Shown one piece after another: positions 25,263-37,348 of a DNA stretch of 64,000 nucleotides. The notes beneath the pieces are model-generated. The model ran no database searches. It saw only the letters and a program-made list of their open reading frames with translations, and was not told the DNA's origin. Where the stretch lies: contig VICG01000005.1 of assembly GCA_008692225.1 (NCBI GenBank), positions 1,273,001 through 1,337,000 on the forward strand, written 5' to 3'. The translations under genes and the position numbers were made by a program. Each line of letters starts with the position of its first letter. The stretch's first letter is position 1. Source of the DNA: Monilinia fructicola. Taxonomy: Eukaryota; Ascomycota; Leotiomycetes; Helotiales; Sclerotiniaceae.

Positions 25263-25859
25263 CTACAATGATGACACACAGACCAAAATGCAGAGCCATA
25301 TGAAGCTCCATATTGTGTATGAACTGCTTGTCGAACATCTCCTTTGTGCTCGTACCTTGCACCATGACTGCGGATTCCAAGTCGCAGCCAAAGCAGGCCG
25401 GCATATTTTCTCTACTGCCAGCTCACGAAGTTTCGAGTTGTCCATCGTCTTCTCATAAATATGAGAGATTATCGCTCCACAAGGAATGCTTGCATGATCC
25501 GACCTAAGGCACAGATCATATTGACTGGCAACACTTTCAGACAAATCATCAATGCCAAACTTGTCAGCCAAAACTGCAAGTCTACACCAATGAGGATCAT
25601 GCTCCAGTTGTTCCTCTGGACTAATCCCTTGATCCATGTCACAAGCGGATTTCTGACCGAATAACCAATCGACGAGACAACCAAAACTTGAGGGATCGTC
25701 TTCGAGAAAGTAAATCTCCTCATCAACCACCTCCCTTAAAATTTTCTCGAAGTGCCTTTCGGAAGTAACCGCTCGTAAAAAAGGCGAATTCTCTGGTAAA
25801 TTACAAATGTTTTGGATCGGATTGACAAATCTCTTCACTGTGCTCGTGATTGAGGGCAA
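25263..25859 (-). CDS. BTB/POZ-like protein, ends uncertain
   Basis: A 198-codon minus-strand ORF. Residues about 22-70 resemble the second half of a fungal BTB domain: NSPFLRAVTSERHFEKI, then IYFLEDDPSSFGCLVDWLFG. They are followed by a helical region (LAVLADKFGIDDL, and HIYEKTMDNSKLRELAVEKI) common to lineage-specific fungal BTB proteins. The expected opening strand and HK..L motif are not visible, so the N-terminus is divergent or missing. The last 35 codons look unlike protein, while another frame (25404-25171) reads MVQGTSTKEMFDKQFIHNM across the same place, so an intron or frame error near 25370 is likely. The function is unknown; such proteins are often Cullin-3-type adaptors or simply uncharacterised. 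Confidence 0.5.
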   Translation of the reverse strand: MPSITSTVKRFVNPIQNICNLPENSPFLRAVTSERHFEKILREVVDEEIYFLEDDPSSFGCLVDWLFGQKSACDMDQGISPEEQLEHDPHWCRLAVLADKFGIDDLSESVASQYDLCLRSDHASIPCGAIISHIYEKTMDNSKLRELAVEKICRPALAATWNPQSWCKVRAQRRCSTSSSYTIWSFIWLCILVCVSSL

Positions 25860-26065
25860 TAGAAAGTACCCATAAACCTTGAGATCTTACTATAGAAAAA
25901 AGAAAAGACCTGCTCTTCAACTGTACGCTTGCCTCGAGATCGAAGGACTTTTCTCAGCAGAAGGAGTTACACCATCTCTTGAAAGTCAGTCAAATAATTT
26001 CCTTCAATAGAATTTTTCTTTGAAGCTCATGCAAATGGCAACAGAAATAAACGAATTCTATGTAC
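25860..26065. other. 5' flank of BTB-like gene
   Basis: About 200 bases of ordinary sequence between the BTB-like gene and the AAT microsatellite; no gene seen. Confidence 0.3.
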
Positions 26066-27381
<1,316 letters not shown>

Positions 27382-27543
27382 TGTGACGAATATCACGTGC
27401 CTAAGGCACGTGATATCTCATCACGCTAAGCGATACTATACACATAAGAGATCTCTAGGTCCTTTAGAGATCTCTTCCCTCCTTAGCTTTCTTATTCTAG
27501 TTAACTAACCTCTATTGATTCGCTCTAGTATGTAATCGTGACA
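27382..27543. mobile_element. Probable solo LTR of a retrotransposon
   Basis: A 162-bp unit starting TGTGACG and ending CGTGACA, so it has the TG...CA ends and short inverted termini (TGTGAC / GTGACA) of an LTR. Inside are two hairpins: ATATCACGTGCC-TAA-GGCACGTGATAT and AGAGATCTCT...AGAGATCTCT. It has normal GC content within an AT-rich block. The flanks (AATAC / TAATC) do not give an exact 5-bp target duplication, so the insertion is old or altered. No internal retrotransposon genes are adjacent. Orientation cannot be decided. Confidence 0.6.
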
Positions 27544-28855
27544 TAATCTTATAATACTATAAAGCATTATTTATAATTTATCAATGAATTCGTTAGATTT
27601 ACTATTAATTTTTTTAAAATTAATTCCGTTTTTAATTAATTTTTAGCCCGGCATTGACCTAAAACAACGCTAAGTACTTCCCTTAGAAATTAGAATACCG
27701 GCGTTGTAGTACTCTATATAAATTGTTAAATTTCTTATACCTCCCCTACCCTGAAAAAATAATAGAATAAAAGTAGGGATACGTGAAAAGCCATAAGAAA
27801 TAAATACGATTGTTTAAATACTTAAACTTCTACTCCTCGGAGGAAGAAAAAGCAAAGAAACGTGGGGGGGGGGGGGGGGGAGTCAGGGGAAAATCATCTG
27901 TGCTCCATCTGCCATCCGTTCATTCAATGCCATTGGCTGTGTTCCATCCGCAAAAGCTTGGATGGATTTTTAACCGACGTAATGATAGTTCTAACAAACC
28001 TCTAACCCCTTTTCGCTTGTTCCGTGTATTAATACAATTCATAATTCATTGAAAACAATATCGATTTATATTTTTCAAAATCAATGTATATTAATCACTT
28101 ATAATTCATTGCTTTTATGGCATGGATCACATTAAGCGGCATAGTGGCGAAGTCATGCCTATTAAGGTCTACGTAAAACTTACGCTAGCGTTAGCAGTAG
28201 AAAAAGATCTGATTATCGTTCATACTTCTTAAAAATGATCATATACTTTTGGCGATATCATCGAATTCACATCTATTGATATATTCGCCTTGTATTTATA
28301 TTTAAGTGAGCCAATAGATCGAGTGGAATCCTCTTCGACCAAGAAAACCTGGCCAAGTAGATGTTATTGTAAATACATCGGATTCATGTCCTAGAAAATC
28401 ACGTTTATATGGCACTAATATTTTTCGTAACTCTTCAAAAAAAACCATAGTATTGACAATTAGAAAGAGCCTGTTCTTATACATAATGCAGAGTCCTCAA
28501 AAGTAAATACTCTGATTCATACAGAGATAAAAATATGAAAGATCTTGAGAGGCTGAGGCTGTAAGCCAAATTATATGAAACCATTTGTAAATCATCCAAG
28601 AAGTGAATGCATCTACAATCCATTAGAGATCACACTTCCTCAACCATCATCCAGACTCTAAACATAATTTCCAATCCAGTCCCAAGGCAGATCGTTGGGG
28701 TCCTCTTGAAATGCAGCATGAAAACTTTCGAACTCCATATCATTTTTGTTGGGCGTAAAGGTCCTCCAATCTAGCCGGTCTCTCTCCTTGTTGTTGGTTG
28801 ATATCAGGCCCTAGATGATCCGGCCTGCATTGCAAGTAGCCCGGCTTACCACAAT
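27544..28855. other. AT-rich and intergenic sequence
   Basis: The AT-rich relic continues to about 27780, then sequence of ordinary composition. An uninterrupted run of 18 G lies near 27863-27880. No supported gene; the right end is the 3' flank of the gene at 28856. Confidence 0.45.
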
Positions 28856-29514
28856 TTAGAGCGTTGATAAAAGACCTCTCGATCCAAGCATCTTAGCGAT
28901 AGGAACCCTTTGTTCTTCCGTATGATAGGCGAACTTCATACCAGCCAATTGAGACCCTTGAAGCTTGTCTTGGATACGGTGGATTACTCCAGTATGTCTG
29001 CCAATGCTTGTTTCCCCCTTCTCAATACCCTCCACTACTTTCTGGTCCAAGAATTCACAGAAAATGTCAACGTTAAATCTGCCCAAATAAGTGTGAGAGA
29101 TCACTTCAAAAGCATGAAATAATGCCTCTAGTTTGGCATCTTGTGAGTTGAGTCCGGAGAGGTGATGGCGGTAAATCTTGACTATTTTGGCAAAGCATTT
29201 GATATGACCATTGGGATCAGCCATGTGCATCCCGATCTTAAGATGTTCGCCTTCGTAGTCGCCATCGACGGTGACTGTCAAAAGTTTTGGTGGAACTGCA
29301 GTGATCACACGATCCCAACCCGCATACTTGATCTCGATAGAGCCTCCAATGCTGTTACCCGGGATGGTCAAATGAAGTGAAGATTTGGAAGCATTGCCTT
29401 ATCTTCACCACCGAAAGTCTTTTCTGTAGTAGAATTGTCCGCAGTTGAAGATAGGTAACGAGGTTTCTTTTGTCCAAAAAGGGTTGTCTTCCTCCCTTCA
29501 ACCTGTTTGTTCAT
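28856..29514 (-). CDS. Hypothetical protein, frame change inside
   Basis: Two overlapping minus-strand reading frames look like one gene. The N-terminal part starts at ATG 29514 (MNKQVEGRKTTLFGQKKPRY) and is Ser/Thr/Lys-rich. The C-terminal part, 29371-28856, starts around LTIPGNSIGGSIEIKYAGW and runs 170 codons to LGSRGLLSTL. The frames differ by -1 (equal to +2), so joining them needs a small indel or an intron in 29360-29400 that I cannot place. The C-terminal half has alternating strands (LLTVTVDGDYEGEHLKIG) then helices with Leu/His. I recognise no family. Confidence 0.45.
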
Positions 29515-31283
29515 TTTCTCTCGCTCTGAAGAGATTTTCGAGAAACAAAAGTGAGTCACTGATGGAGGGCAATGCGAAATAATAAAAGTAGGAAGCGGTT
29601 TGACTTGTACACACCAGTGATATGATGACCGACTAATGATATAGAATCATCTGGTAACACTCTTGTACCCACTCTAGCGGATTTAACTAAACTTGATAGT
29701 TAGTAAAATGTATTAAAATACTAGAATCTGACTTGAGATATTCATTTCAAGTCTAATCTGGAATGCCCATTCCAGATACATTTTAAGTTTGGATCAAGCC
29801 CAATTAGGTCTAAAATGGGTATTATACATTAGATTGTAAAATTTTAAGATATTTTTGGTGATATCGAATATCAATACTGCAGAGAAATATTCCAACTTTA
29901 TTCCTCTTAGTAAGTACACTATTGGCTAGCAATATACTTCGTCTTAAGTGATGGGTGATGGGTGATGGGTGATGGGTGACAGGTGATGGGTGACAGGTGA
30001 TGGGTGACAGGTGATGGGTGACAGGTGATAGATGCTGTATATCGTTTGCATCTAACTCGTAGCATAATCAACCCAAGATGAGCACGACTTTATTGATAGT
30101 ACATTGACTCACTTTACCTGGCAGTAACTCTGAATGATGTGCTGGTGGATGTAGCCACTTCGAAATATGGTCTTTTGTAAGATCTCACATTCGGTGACCG
30201 AGGAGGCTCGCTGTTGGCCTCAGAGACTTGGCACGGTTGATCAGTCTGAATAGAAATCTTAGCACTTAAGCTTAAGTCCCTAGAACCACCGAAAACTCAT
30301 ACTTTGCACTAAAGGTCTAATACACGAATATTTGACACCATGTAGGCGCTCAAAGCTGCGAGTCAGTATCCAGAGTCCTTCCTCCGATTGCAGTAAAATC
30401 TTGGTACATCGTTACTAGTACCCGTTGATATTCGGCATTCAAAAATCCTGCAGGCTATTAGTTCATTCCGGTATTATTAGGATGTATTAGGATACATTTG
30501 GAAGACTTTGGCAAGCAGAAGGTGTAAGTTGAGATTGCCACTACCTATCAAGAGTCATGTCACTTGTCCTTCTCTCTTTCCTTTCCCATCGTACAAGGCC
30601 AGATCTCGTGGCTCTCCACATTCCCGGGAACTTGTAGACTTATCGTGGTAAGTTATGACGTGTGTAAAGGATCACTAGATTATACATTCATTAGTGGGCA
30701 TGGAGATTGCAGAATTGCAGACATACTCATCACCCAGAAGGAAGGATGATCAGGTGTTAATGAACCATGGCCTTGTAATGCCTATATACCAAATGCCGAC
30801 ACAACGAGATGGCAATGTTAGACCATGGATGATGGGATTCAAGGAAACGCTTCAAGATTTACTTTAGATTTGTGTACTTTAGCATCACGGCGAAGCCATA
30901 AGTCACTGCATAGAACCAGGAAGGGGGAGCGACGGCAGGGGCTACTGCTTTGCCTCATTAGAATTGGGTTGAATTCTGCTGATCGCACATAGAATTTAAA
31001 TTGAGATATATGAAGGTTGATCTATGCAGCGTTCATAATTCCGATCACTTGCATTTCCTCACTCACTTGACTTCACAAGCCATTTTAAACGTGTTGAAAG
31101 AAGTGAATTCCACAGAATAGGACAGTTAGAACCTACAATACGATTGAATGAATTCGTATTTTGACAAGAGAAGGAGGCTATTGATACTTTTCCCTCCAGA
31201 AACCCGAAACGCCAGTATATGCGACAGATATCATCTCGAGGAAAAGCTCAGACACCCATCACGAACCCCACTGAATTACTACC
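29515..31283. other. Intergenic region without a supported gene
   Basis: About 1.8 kb with only short ORFs. It includes the GGGTGAT minisatellite at 29949-30029. The right end is the 3' flank of NOP2. Confidence 0.4.
29949..30029. repeat. GGTGATG/GGTGACA minisatellite
   Basis: Alternating heptamer units GGGTGAT and GGTGACA, about eleven copies. The first four copies are homogeneous and later ones alternate, suggesting expansion of a 15-nt higher-order unit. Confidence 0.85.
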
Positions 31284-33433
31284 CTACTTGGATTTACTCC
31301 CTTTCTTCTTCTTCTCCTTGCTCTCCTTCTTTGAGGTATCTGACTTCGAGGTCTCATCTTTCTTGATCTCTTCCCTCTTGGCCTTCTCCTTACTATCTTT
31401 CTTAGTTGTATCAGCTTTTGTCGTCTCGTCCTTCTTGGTCTTCTCTACTCTGCTTTCCGCTTTTGCTTTGTCTGCCTTAGGATCGATCCCCTTTCGTTTC
31501 AAGGTATTCTTCCTCGCCTTCTCGATATATTCTTCATCCTCACGCTCATCCCATCCTCCAAATTCATCTTCTTCCTCGGTCTCTCTGATAGGCGTCTTAT
31601 CGATATCTAACTCATCCAATTCCTTCTCGGCCTCCTTCTCACCAGGTTTGCTCTTTGGAGATGGACCTGTCTTCTTGAACTTAGAGACGAAGAAAACCGT
31701 CAACATTGTAAGCATGAGGGTAGTATCTTCTTGTCATCTTCATATTCTTGTCAAAGTTCTTGCCCATGTATGATGTGAAGCCCTCTTTACCAAAAGCCAA
31801 GCCGGTTTCCACAAGCTTAATATTTGGTCTTTTGTTAAGCACATACTGTACAACCTGTTCATTTTCTTCAACCGTAACACTACAGGTCGAGTAGACAATA
31901 TAACCTCCAGTCTTACTTGCATGATCAACAGAATCAATGGCGGAGAGGAGGAGCTGTTTTTGTAAATGAGGGAGCATGAGGAAATCTCGTTCGGTTTTGT
32001 TGGTCTTTACGCTAGCATCCTTTGCGATGACTCCGGTACCAGAACATGGTGCATCAAGTAAGACACGATCAAAGCCTCCAATAACCTTGGGAAATTCTCT
32101 TGCATCATAGTTGCACACGATCACATTCTTGGCTCCTAAGCGATGGATGTTACCGATAAGACCTTTGGCACGAGATTTATTGCTGTCGTTGGCAAAAATA
32201 CAACCCGTGTTCTTCATCAAAAGCGGCAATATGTGTTGTTTTTCCACCGGGAGCAGAGGCCATATCGAGGACACGTTCGTTTTCTTGGGGGGCGAGAGCC
32301 ATAACGGGGAGGAAAGAAGATGCAGCCTGTAAGATGTAATGTCCAGCAAGGTACTCTGGAGTGGCACCGAGTGGTACAGCACTTTCGAAAATCTGCAGGC
32401 CAACCTTTGACCATTTCCCTACCGGCTCCAAAACTACTCCACGATTTATCAATGCCTGTGCAAGATCTCTTCGATGTGTTCGTAAAGTGTTTGTTCTGAT
32501 GACGACTGGTCTTGGAGTTTCGTTGGCCTCAAAAAATGCATAAGCTTCCTTGGGAGGGAACAGGTTGAAGAGCTTTTCCGCCAAGAATTCCGAGTAACCA
32601 TAATACGCGCAAATATCCTTGATCAACTGAGCTGTGTACTCAGCTCTCGATCGACCCTCCTCTGCAAGATTTGAGAAGTCATCTAGGACTCGGATGGTGT
32701 CATTGATTCGAGATCTTAGAAGCTGTAGATCAGGGGCCAATAGAGCATTGGTTTTGGGTCGCTCCCCGTCTTCATCATCGCTGTCGAAAATATGAGGCCT
32801 ATCTCCAGCGATATTTGTTTGCAAAGCAGCTTCCTCCAACTCGGCCTGTGCCTCTGCCGCCTCCTCCGCCTGTTGTTCATCCAATTTCCTCGATAGTCCA
32901 GCAATGTTGGCAGCAGTAAGCTTTTCTTCAGCGTCTGATTCGTCCTCATCTTCAGAGAACATTGCTTTGGGGTGATCGTCATCCGAATCATATACGTCGC
33001 TTCCACTATCCGAGCCAAGGAAATCATCTGGGAGACCAGGTCCATCATCATCTGAAACATCCAAATCATCGAATTCATCGTTCATAAGATCCGCAGCATC
33101 AGAGTCGCCATCGCCCATTTCATCGTCAGATGTGGGTAACGATGCAGTCTTTTTAGGCTTCTTCCCGGATGCTTTTTGAGCTGGTAATGAGTTTGTGAAT
33201 TTTCCCTTTGCTGCAACCTGCGCGGCCGAGTTTTTCTTGCCATTGGTAGCTCCAGTGGACTTCTTGTCTTTTTTGTCTGAAGTTCGTCGCTTTTTGTTTG
33301 AAGCGGCATACTGCAATGATTCTGCTCTCGATTCTGCTACAGACATTCCAGCTTTTCGCTTTAAATTGGTGAAATGTGCTTCATCAAGCGGTTCGGGCAT
33401 GCCCTGCTTCTTCATACGTCTTCCGACACCCAT
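31284..33433 (-). CDS. NOP2: 25S rRNA cytosine-C5 methyltransferase Nop2
   Basis: A single minus-strand exon, 715 residues after correcting two one-base insertions. Nop2 is the nucleolar SAM-dependent enzyme that makes 5-methylcytosine in 25S rRNA and is needed for 60S assembly. Residues 1-250 are basic then very acidic, as expected. The catalytic domain shows IRTNTLRTHRRDL, SAM motif I DMASAPGGKTTHIAA (about 393-407), LLDAPCSGTG with the release cysteine (about 458) and STCSV with the catalytic cysteine (about 516), then KMTRRYYPHAYNVDGF. The tail is Lys/Glu-rich. The insertions are AAAA at 32219-32222, which breaks right after motif I, and AAAA at 31693-31696, which breaks before the tail (FFVSKFKKTG). 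The corrected length is exactly 716 codons with the stop. Confidence 0.95.
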
Positions 33434-33935
33434 TTTGAATAATTTCTAAGGAGTTTTGTACTAGAAATTATTAGTTGAAACTGATGATGCGCAAATGCGA
33501 TTTGGGGAACTTTTTTTCTTAACGAAATATAATTTTCTCGCAGATAACGGTTAGCGCTATACTAATCAACTGCTAACTTCTATAAGTGACTTATCGAGCT
33601 CGGGCGCCGATACTCCGATGCCAAGGCTTTCCTCCATTTGATCTGTCGGGTCTGGTGGGTGGTCACTTCGAAAGTCCACGGGTTACAACTTACAAGGTAT
33701 TATTATTGTGGTCGGTCGGTCCACCAGCTCATACATACATAATAGTATGCATGGACAGTAAACCCTAGGTGAAGTGGTAACTGGACTGGGCATTTGATCT
33801 GAATCTGAGTTTGACTCTGACTCTGACTCTGAATCTGAATCTGCATCTGCAACTTCCAGGTTCTTTCACACATCGAATAGTTCTACTACATAGCAAGACT
33901 TTTAATTCTTCACTTCCTTCAAAGATTACCCCAAA
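33434..33935. promoter_or_regulatory. Divergent promoter region NOP2/GET5
   Basis: About 500 bases between divergent start codons. It contains a CTGANT hexamer repeat at 33799-33850, close to the GET5 start. No specific factor site is assigned. Confidence 0.4.
33799..33850. repeat. (CTGACT/CTGAAT)n hexanucleotide repeat
   Basis: About eight hexamer units, CTGACT or CTGAAT with single-base variants, in the 5' flank of GET5. Confidence 0.8.
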
Positions 33936-34622
33936 ATGACCGAACTCACTTTTGCTAAGTCTTTCATTCAAATTATCGAGTCGCGGCCTTCTAAAATCAC
34001 TGCCGACCATGTGGAAGACCCAAGAAATTATCCTTCAAGAGGGGCAGTATGTTTCCCCTCCTCCTCCTCGAGGACTTTTCAGTACTCATCAGACTAACGC
34101 AAACGATAGGTTATCCTCCCAAAGATGCGAAAGCCTCCTGCGAAACGTCAAAAGTTAGCGCCGGGACAAGAACGTAGTATCTCAGTATCACTCAAATCGT
34201 TGCGGAATCCACCTCTCGACTTAACACTCTCTGCCTTGTCACCCAATACCTCGATTCTCAATTTGAAAGAGGCATTATCAGAGAAAGAAGGGATCCCCGT
34301 GGAAAAATTAAGGATATTATACAACAAGAAGCCAGTTGGAGATGCGAAAGTTTTGAAAGAGATTATTGGTGAAGAGGAAACCAAAGCCGAATTTAGCGTT
34401 ATGGTTTATGGTGGAGCTGCTTCCGTGAGAAAAGTTGAAACTTCCGAGAAGGAAGTAGAGGAGGTACCTGTTACACAAGTACCTAGTGGGCTCGAAAGTC
34501 TTGCAGGTGAAGAATTTTGGGGAGACTTGAAGGGGTTTTTGGTACGAAGATTGAGAGATGAGGATCAGGGAAACAAAGTGTATGAAGTCTTCAAAAAAGC
34601 ATGGGAAGGCAGCAGTAAGTGA
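33936..34622 (+). CDS. GET5: GET pathway protein Get5 (ubiquitin-like)
   Basis: Exons 33936-34046 and 34110-34622 give 207 residues. The 63-nt phase-0 intron has a GTATGT donor, a GACTAACG branch site and an acceptor CGATAG. Get5 (Mdy2) works with Get4 and Sgt2 to pass tail-anchored proteins to Get3 for ER insertion. The N-terminus TELTFAKSFIQIIESRP and DHVEDPRNYPSRG fits the Get4-binding region. A ubiquitin-like domain covers about residues 55-135 (ISVSLKSLRNPPLDL, LNLKEALSEKEGIP, KLRILYNKKPVGD). The C-terminus (EEFWGDLKGFLVRRL and YEVFKKAWEG) fits the Get5 homodimerisation helices. The frame is intact. Confidence 0.88.
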
Positions 34623-34882
34623 GATTCACGGATTCACGGGAAGCATAGCAAGAAGTCCGGCATTGTACAGTTAGAAAGACACAGGCATATGGCCAATTCA
34701 GAACGATGTACTTTCGCAAAAAGTCGCTTTTTAATGTCTTCATATATCATCACGCTGAAATGATCAATCCGTCTTCAGAAGAATAAAATTCACACCCCAT
34801 GCATATCATCGTAGGCAATAAGCACCCATTGAAACAGCGTTTCTTCCTGTCATGTTCGTTCCCAAAACCACGAGACTCGTAT

Positions 34883-35691
34883 CTATGCCTTGAGAGCGGC
34901 TGTTCCCTTGCTGACTGTCTTCAACATCTCGTTCTCCTCAAGGTCGGCCTCATCATTGGCTTGAAGTTCATCGCCCGAAAGTCCGGATAAGGCACGCTTG
35001 AAGGATTCCTTGGTGGAGGCGTACATCATTTTGGGCTAGGGGTGTATTAGTGCGAGCATGCGACATTAGAGGGCGGGACTTACGAAGGTAGTAGCATCAT
35101 CAGGGGACCATGAGATGAAAGTAAGCTTGGTTCTAGTAATGAATTAGTCCTTGATTCGTAAAGCCAAATGCCGCTAGGATTACCTCTGTCCCTCTCCGTT
35201 GGCCAAATCGTAGTTGAAGTCGTAGACAGCGTATCTGGGACCTTTACCCTGGGTTTTCTATAAGAATTCATCAGCGCTTGCTTCATACAAGAAGCTCTCA
35301 AACATACGTTCTTGTTGAGTGCCTTCGCATTAACGAGAACCTCACGGAATGGTTCCCAGTCTGCCGACTCGCTGGAGGTATCGACAACGACCTTTGTGCC
35401 CTCATCATTGATCTTGTAGACAATCCACTTGATCTTCTTTTGAAGCTTCATCTCGTTGAACTTCTCGATGCATTCATCGTCAACGGTGATACTGTGGTGG
35501 TTTGTTAACTCATGTTCTGCTGCAGGCCTGGGCCGATGATAGGGATAGGGTCGCAAGGTCGGTGACCATCAAAGGTTATTGACGGTAAGGAGGCAAGTAG
35601 TGGGGTGAACTGACCCTGAGTTAGACTGTACATCCAAGACTTATTAGTAAAGAATTGCATGATGGCTAATAGGATAGAAGCTACACACCAT
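34883..35691 (-). CDS. COF1: Cofilin
   Basis: Six minus-strand exons: 35691-35689 (ATG only), 35625-35615 (11 nt), 35491-35308, 35257-35184, 35132-35084 and 35035-34883. They give 157 residues. Cofilin binds and severs ADP-actin filaments. The protein reads MSNSG then ITVDDECIEKFNEMKL, KKIKWIVYKI, GPRYAVYDFNYDL, KLTFISWSPDDA and PKMMYASTKESFKRAL, the actin-binding helix of the ADF-H fold. The N-terminal Ser at position 3-4 is the usual inhibitory phosphorylation zone. All five introns have consistent phase, and the first two (63 and 123 nt) frame the 11-nt exon. The frame is intact. It is convergent with GET5. Confidence 0.94.
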
Positions 35692-36276
35692 GATGTCAAG
35701 AGAATCTATGCGACGGTTTGTCTTTTAGAAACTACAGATAGAGGAACCACAAGTCAGCCAACAATTTACAACTAGACAGATAAACAGATCAAATCAAATG
35801 ACTTTTTGTTTTTGAACCCAGATCAAAGCTCTGAAATATAAACAAACATACGGAGTTGGGATTGTTCAAAAGACCGGCTTTTCCAGAGTTCACTGTATGG
35901 TTGTGGGAATGGCGAGATATTAAGTAGGAAGTAGGAGGAGGAGCGAGAGAAAAGCTTGGGAGATGTTTATCTTTTGAGAGTTTTGGATTTTGCGAACGGG
36001 GATGAAGGTCAAGAACTTGGTGGGGTTCTTGCTGGTTGGTGTGTGATCACCTGAGTGGGACGCTAAAATACCTTGTCGTGCTCGTCACCTCAATTTGGAC
36101 AATGAAAGCTGGCAACTGTCGAGGATTTTACCCCTTTGTAAGGAGAAAAAGAGATGACGAGAGGAGAACGGGAACAAGGGAAAAGGAGGGAAAAGGAGGG
36201 AAAATGGAAAAGGGTTAATAATCTTGGTGAAATGGAGATGGCAACTCAAATCTGAATATAGGTAGTGGGTCGGAGG

Positions 36277-36360
36277 GAGGTAGGTAGATAGGTAGATAGG
36301 TAGATAGGTAGGTAGGCAGGTAGGTAGGTAGGTAGGTAGGTAAGTAGGTAGGTAGTAGGT
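36277..36360. repeat. (GGTA)n tetranucleotide array
   Basis: GGTA/GATA/GGCA units, about 20 copies. They are followed by two copies of a longer unit containing GTAGGTATATTGAGGTGTA, at about 36353-36374 and 36386-36402. Confidence 0.9.
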
Positions 36361-36888
36361 ATATTGAGGTGTAGGTAGGTAGCTAGTAGGTATATTGAGG
36401 TGTATTGATAAGTACGTAGGTAGCTAGCGAGTAGGGGTAGCTAGGTAGATGGATAGCTGGGTAGATGGACAGCTAGGTAAGTACTAGGTAGGCAAGCAAG
36501 TAACCTTGGAAGTAGGTAGTTAGATAGCTAGTAATTAGCTAGTAGCTAGTAGCTACTAGCTATAGTAAGTATAATGCCAATAATTAGTTGAATATAATTG
36601 TCCTATTATGAATCAATCATTAACATCCAGCTACTTAGTGGTACGTAGATACGATTCTCCTATCAATAATATCTAGTACCTACCCAGGTAATAGATAACT
36701 AAGTAGCATGTATATGTATATATCATAAGTAGGGCAGAAGGATAAGCTGTTTGAATCTGCCCAGTTGCCCAGTTGCCCATATGTGTACCCAGGTGTGTAC
36801 TCCGTAGGTACTAAAGAACTATACCTAGTAGGCACATTCATGGATGCACATGGATATTTATGTAGCGAGTGAGATTTATTTACAAGTG

Positions 36889-36962
36889 CTACCTACCTAC
36901 TTACTCCTCCTACTCTGAGGCAGTCACTACCTGCCTACCTACCTACCTAAATACCTACCTAT
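36889..36962. repeat. (CTAC)n tetranucleotide array
   Basis: Interrupted CTAC units (CTACCTACCTAC), the inverted complement of the GGTA array about 550 bases to the left. Confidence 0.85.
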
Positions 36963-37348
36963 CTTTGATATGCTTGATCAGAAGGCAGACGTATTCCACG
37001 AAAAATGATATGCAGATAAGCAAGCTAGCCATATAGAATAAGTCAGTCAGTTAGTCAGTCATCCAGTCAGTCACTCAATCAATCCCTTCAATCAAAGTCA
37101 CATTTCAACTCAAATAGATATATAGATTTGAAATTTTTTTATCTTTTATTGAAGCTTCATTATTTTACATGGTCATAATCTCTTAAACTCATCATATCGT
37201 TCCGTAATGCTACGCAAGATGGGGAACGAAAAGGGTTGAGTGGGGTGTTAATACAATTTTGTGTCCGGTACCAAATGGTCTGATAGCGAATTGCGTAAAC
37301 AGACGAGGCTCAGACGGGTATTTGATTTTTACTTTGACCAAAGGCTTT

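Larger units (their letters stand above)
35692..37348. other. Repeat-rich intergenic region
   Basis: Between the cofilin start and the HSP60 end. It carries long GTAG/GTAGATAG arrays on the left and CTAC arrays on the right, i.e. the same motif in inverted orientation, and AGTC repeats near 37040-37075. No gene is supported. Confidence 0.5.

Noticed and set aside
31219..31773. 184-codon plus-strand ORF rich in Ser/Phe/Leu
   Set aside because: It is antisense to the Lys/Glu-rich tail of NOP2; the composition explains the open frame.
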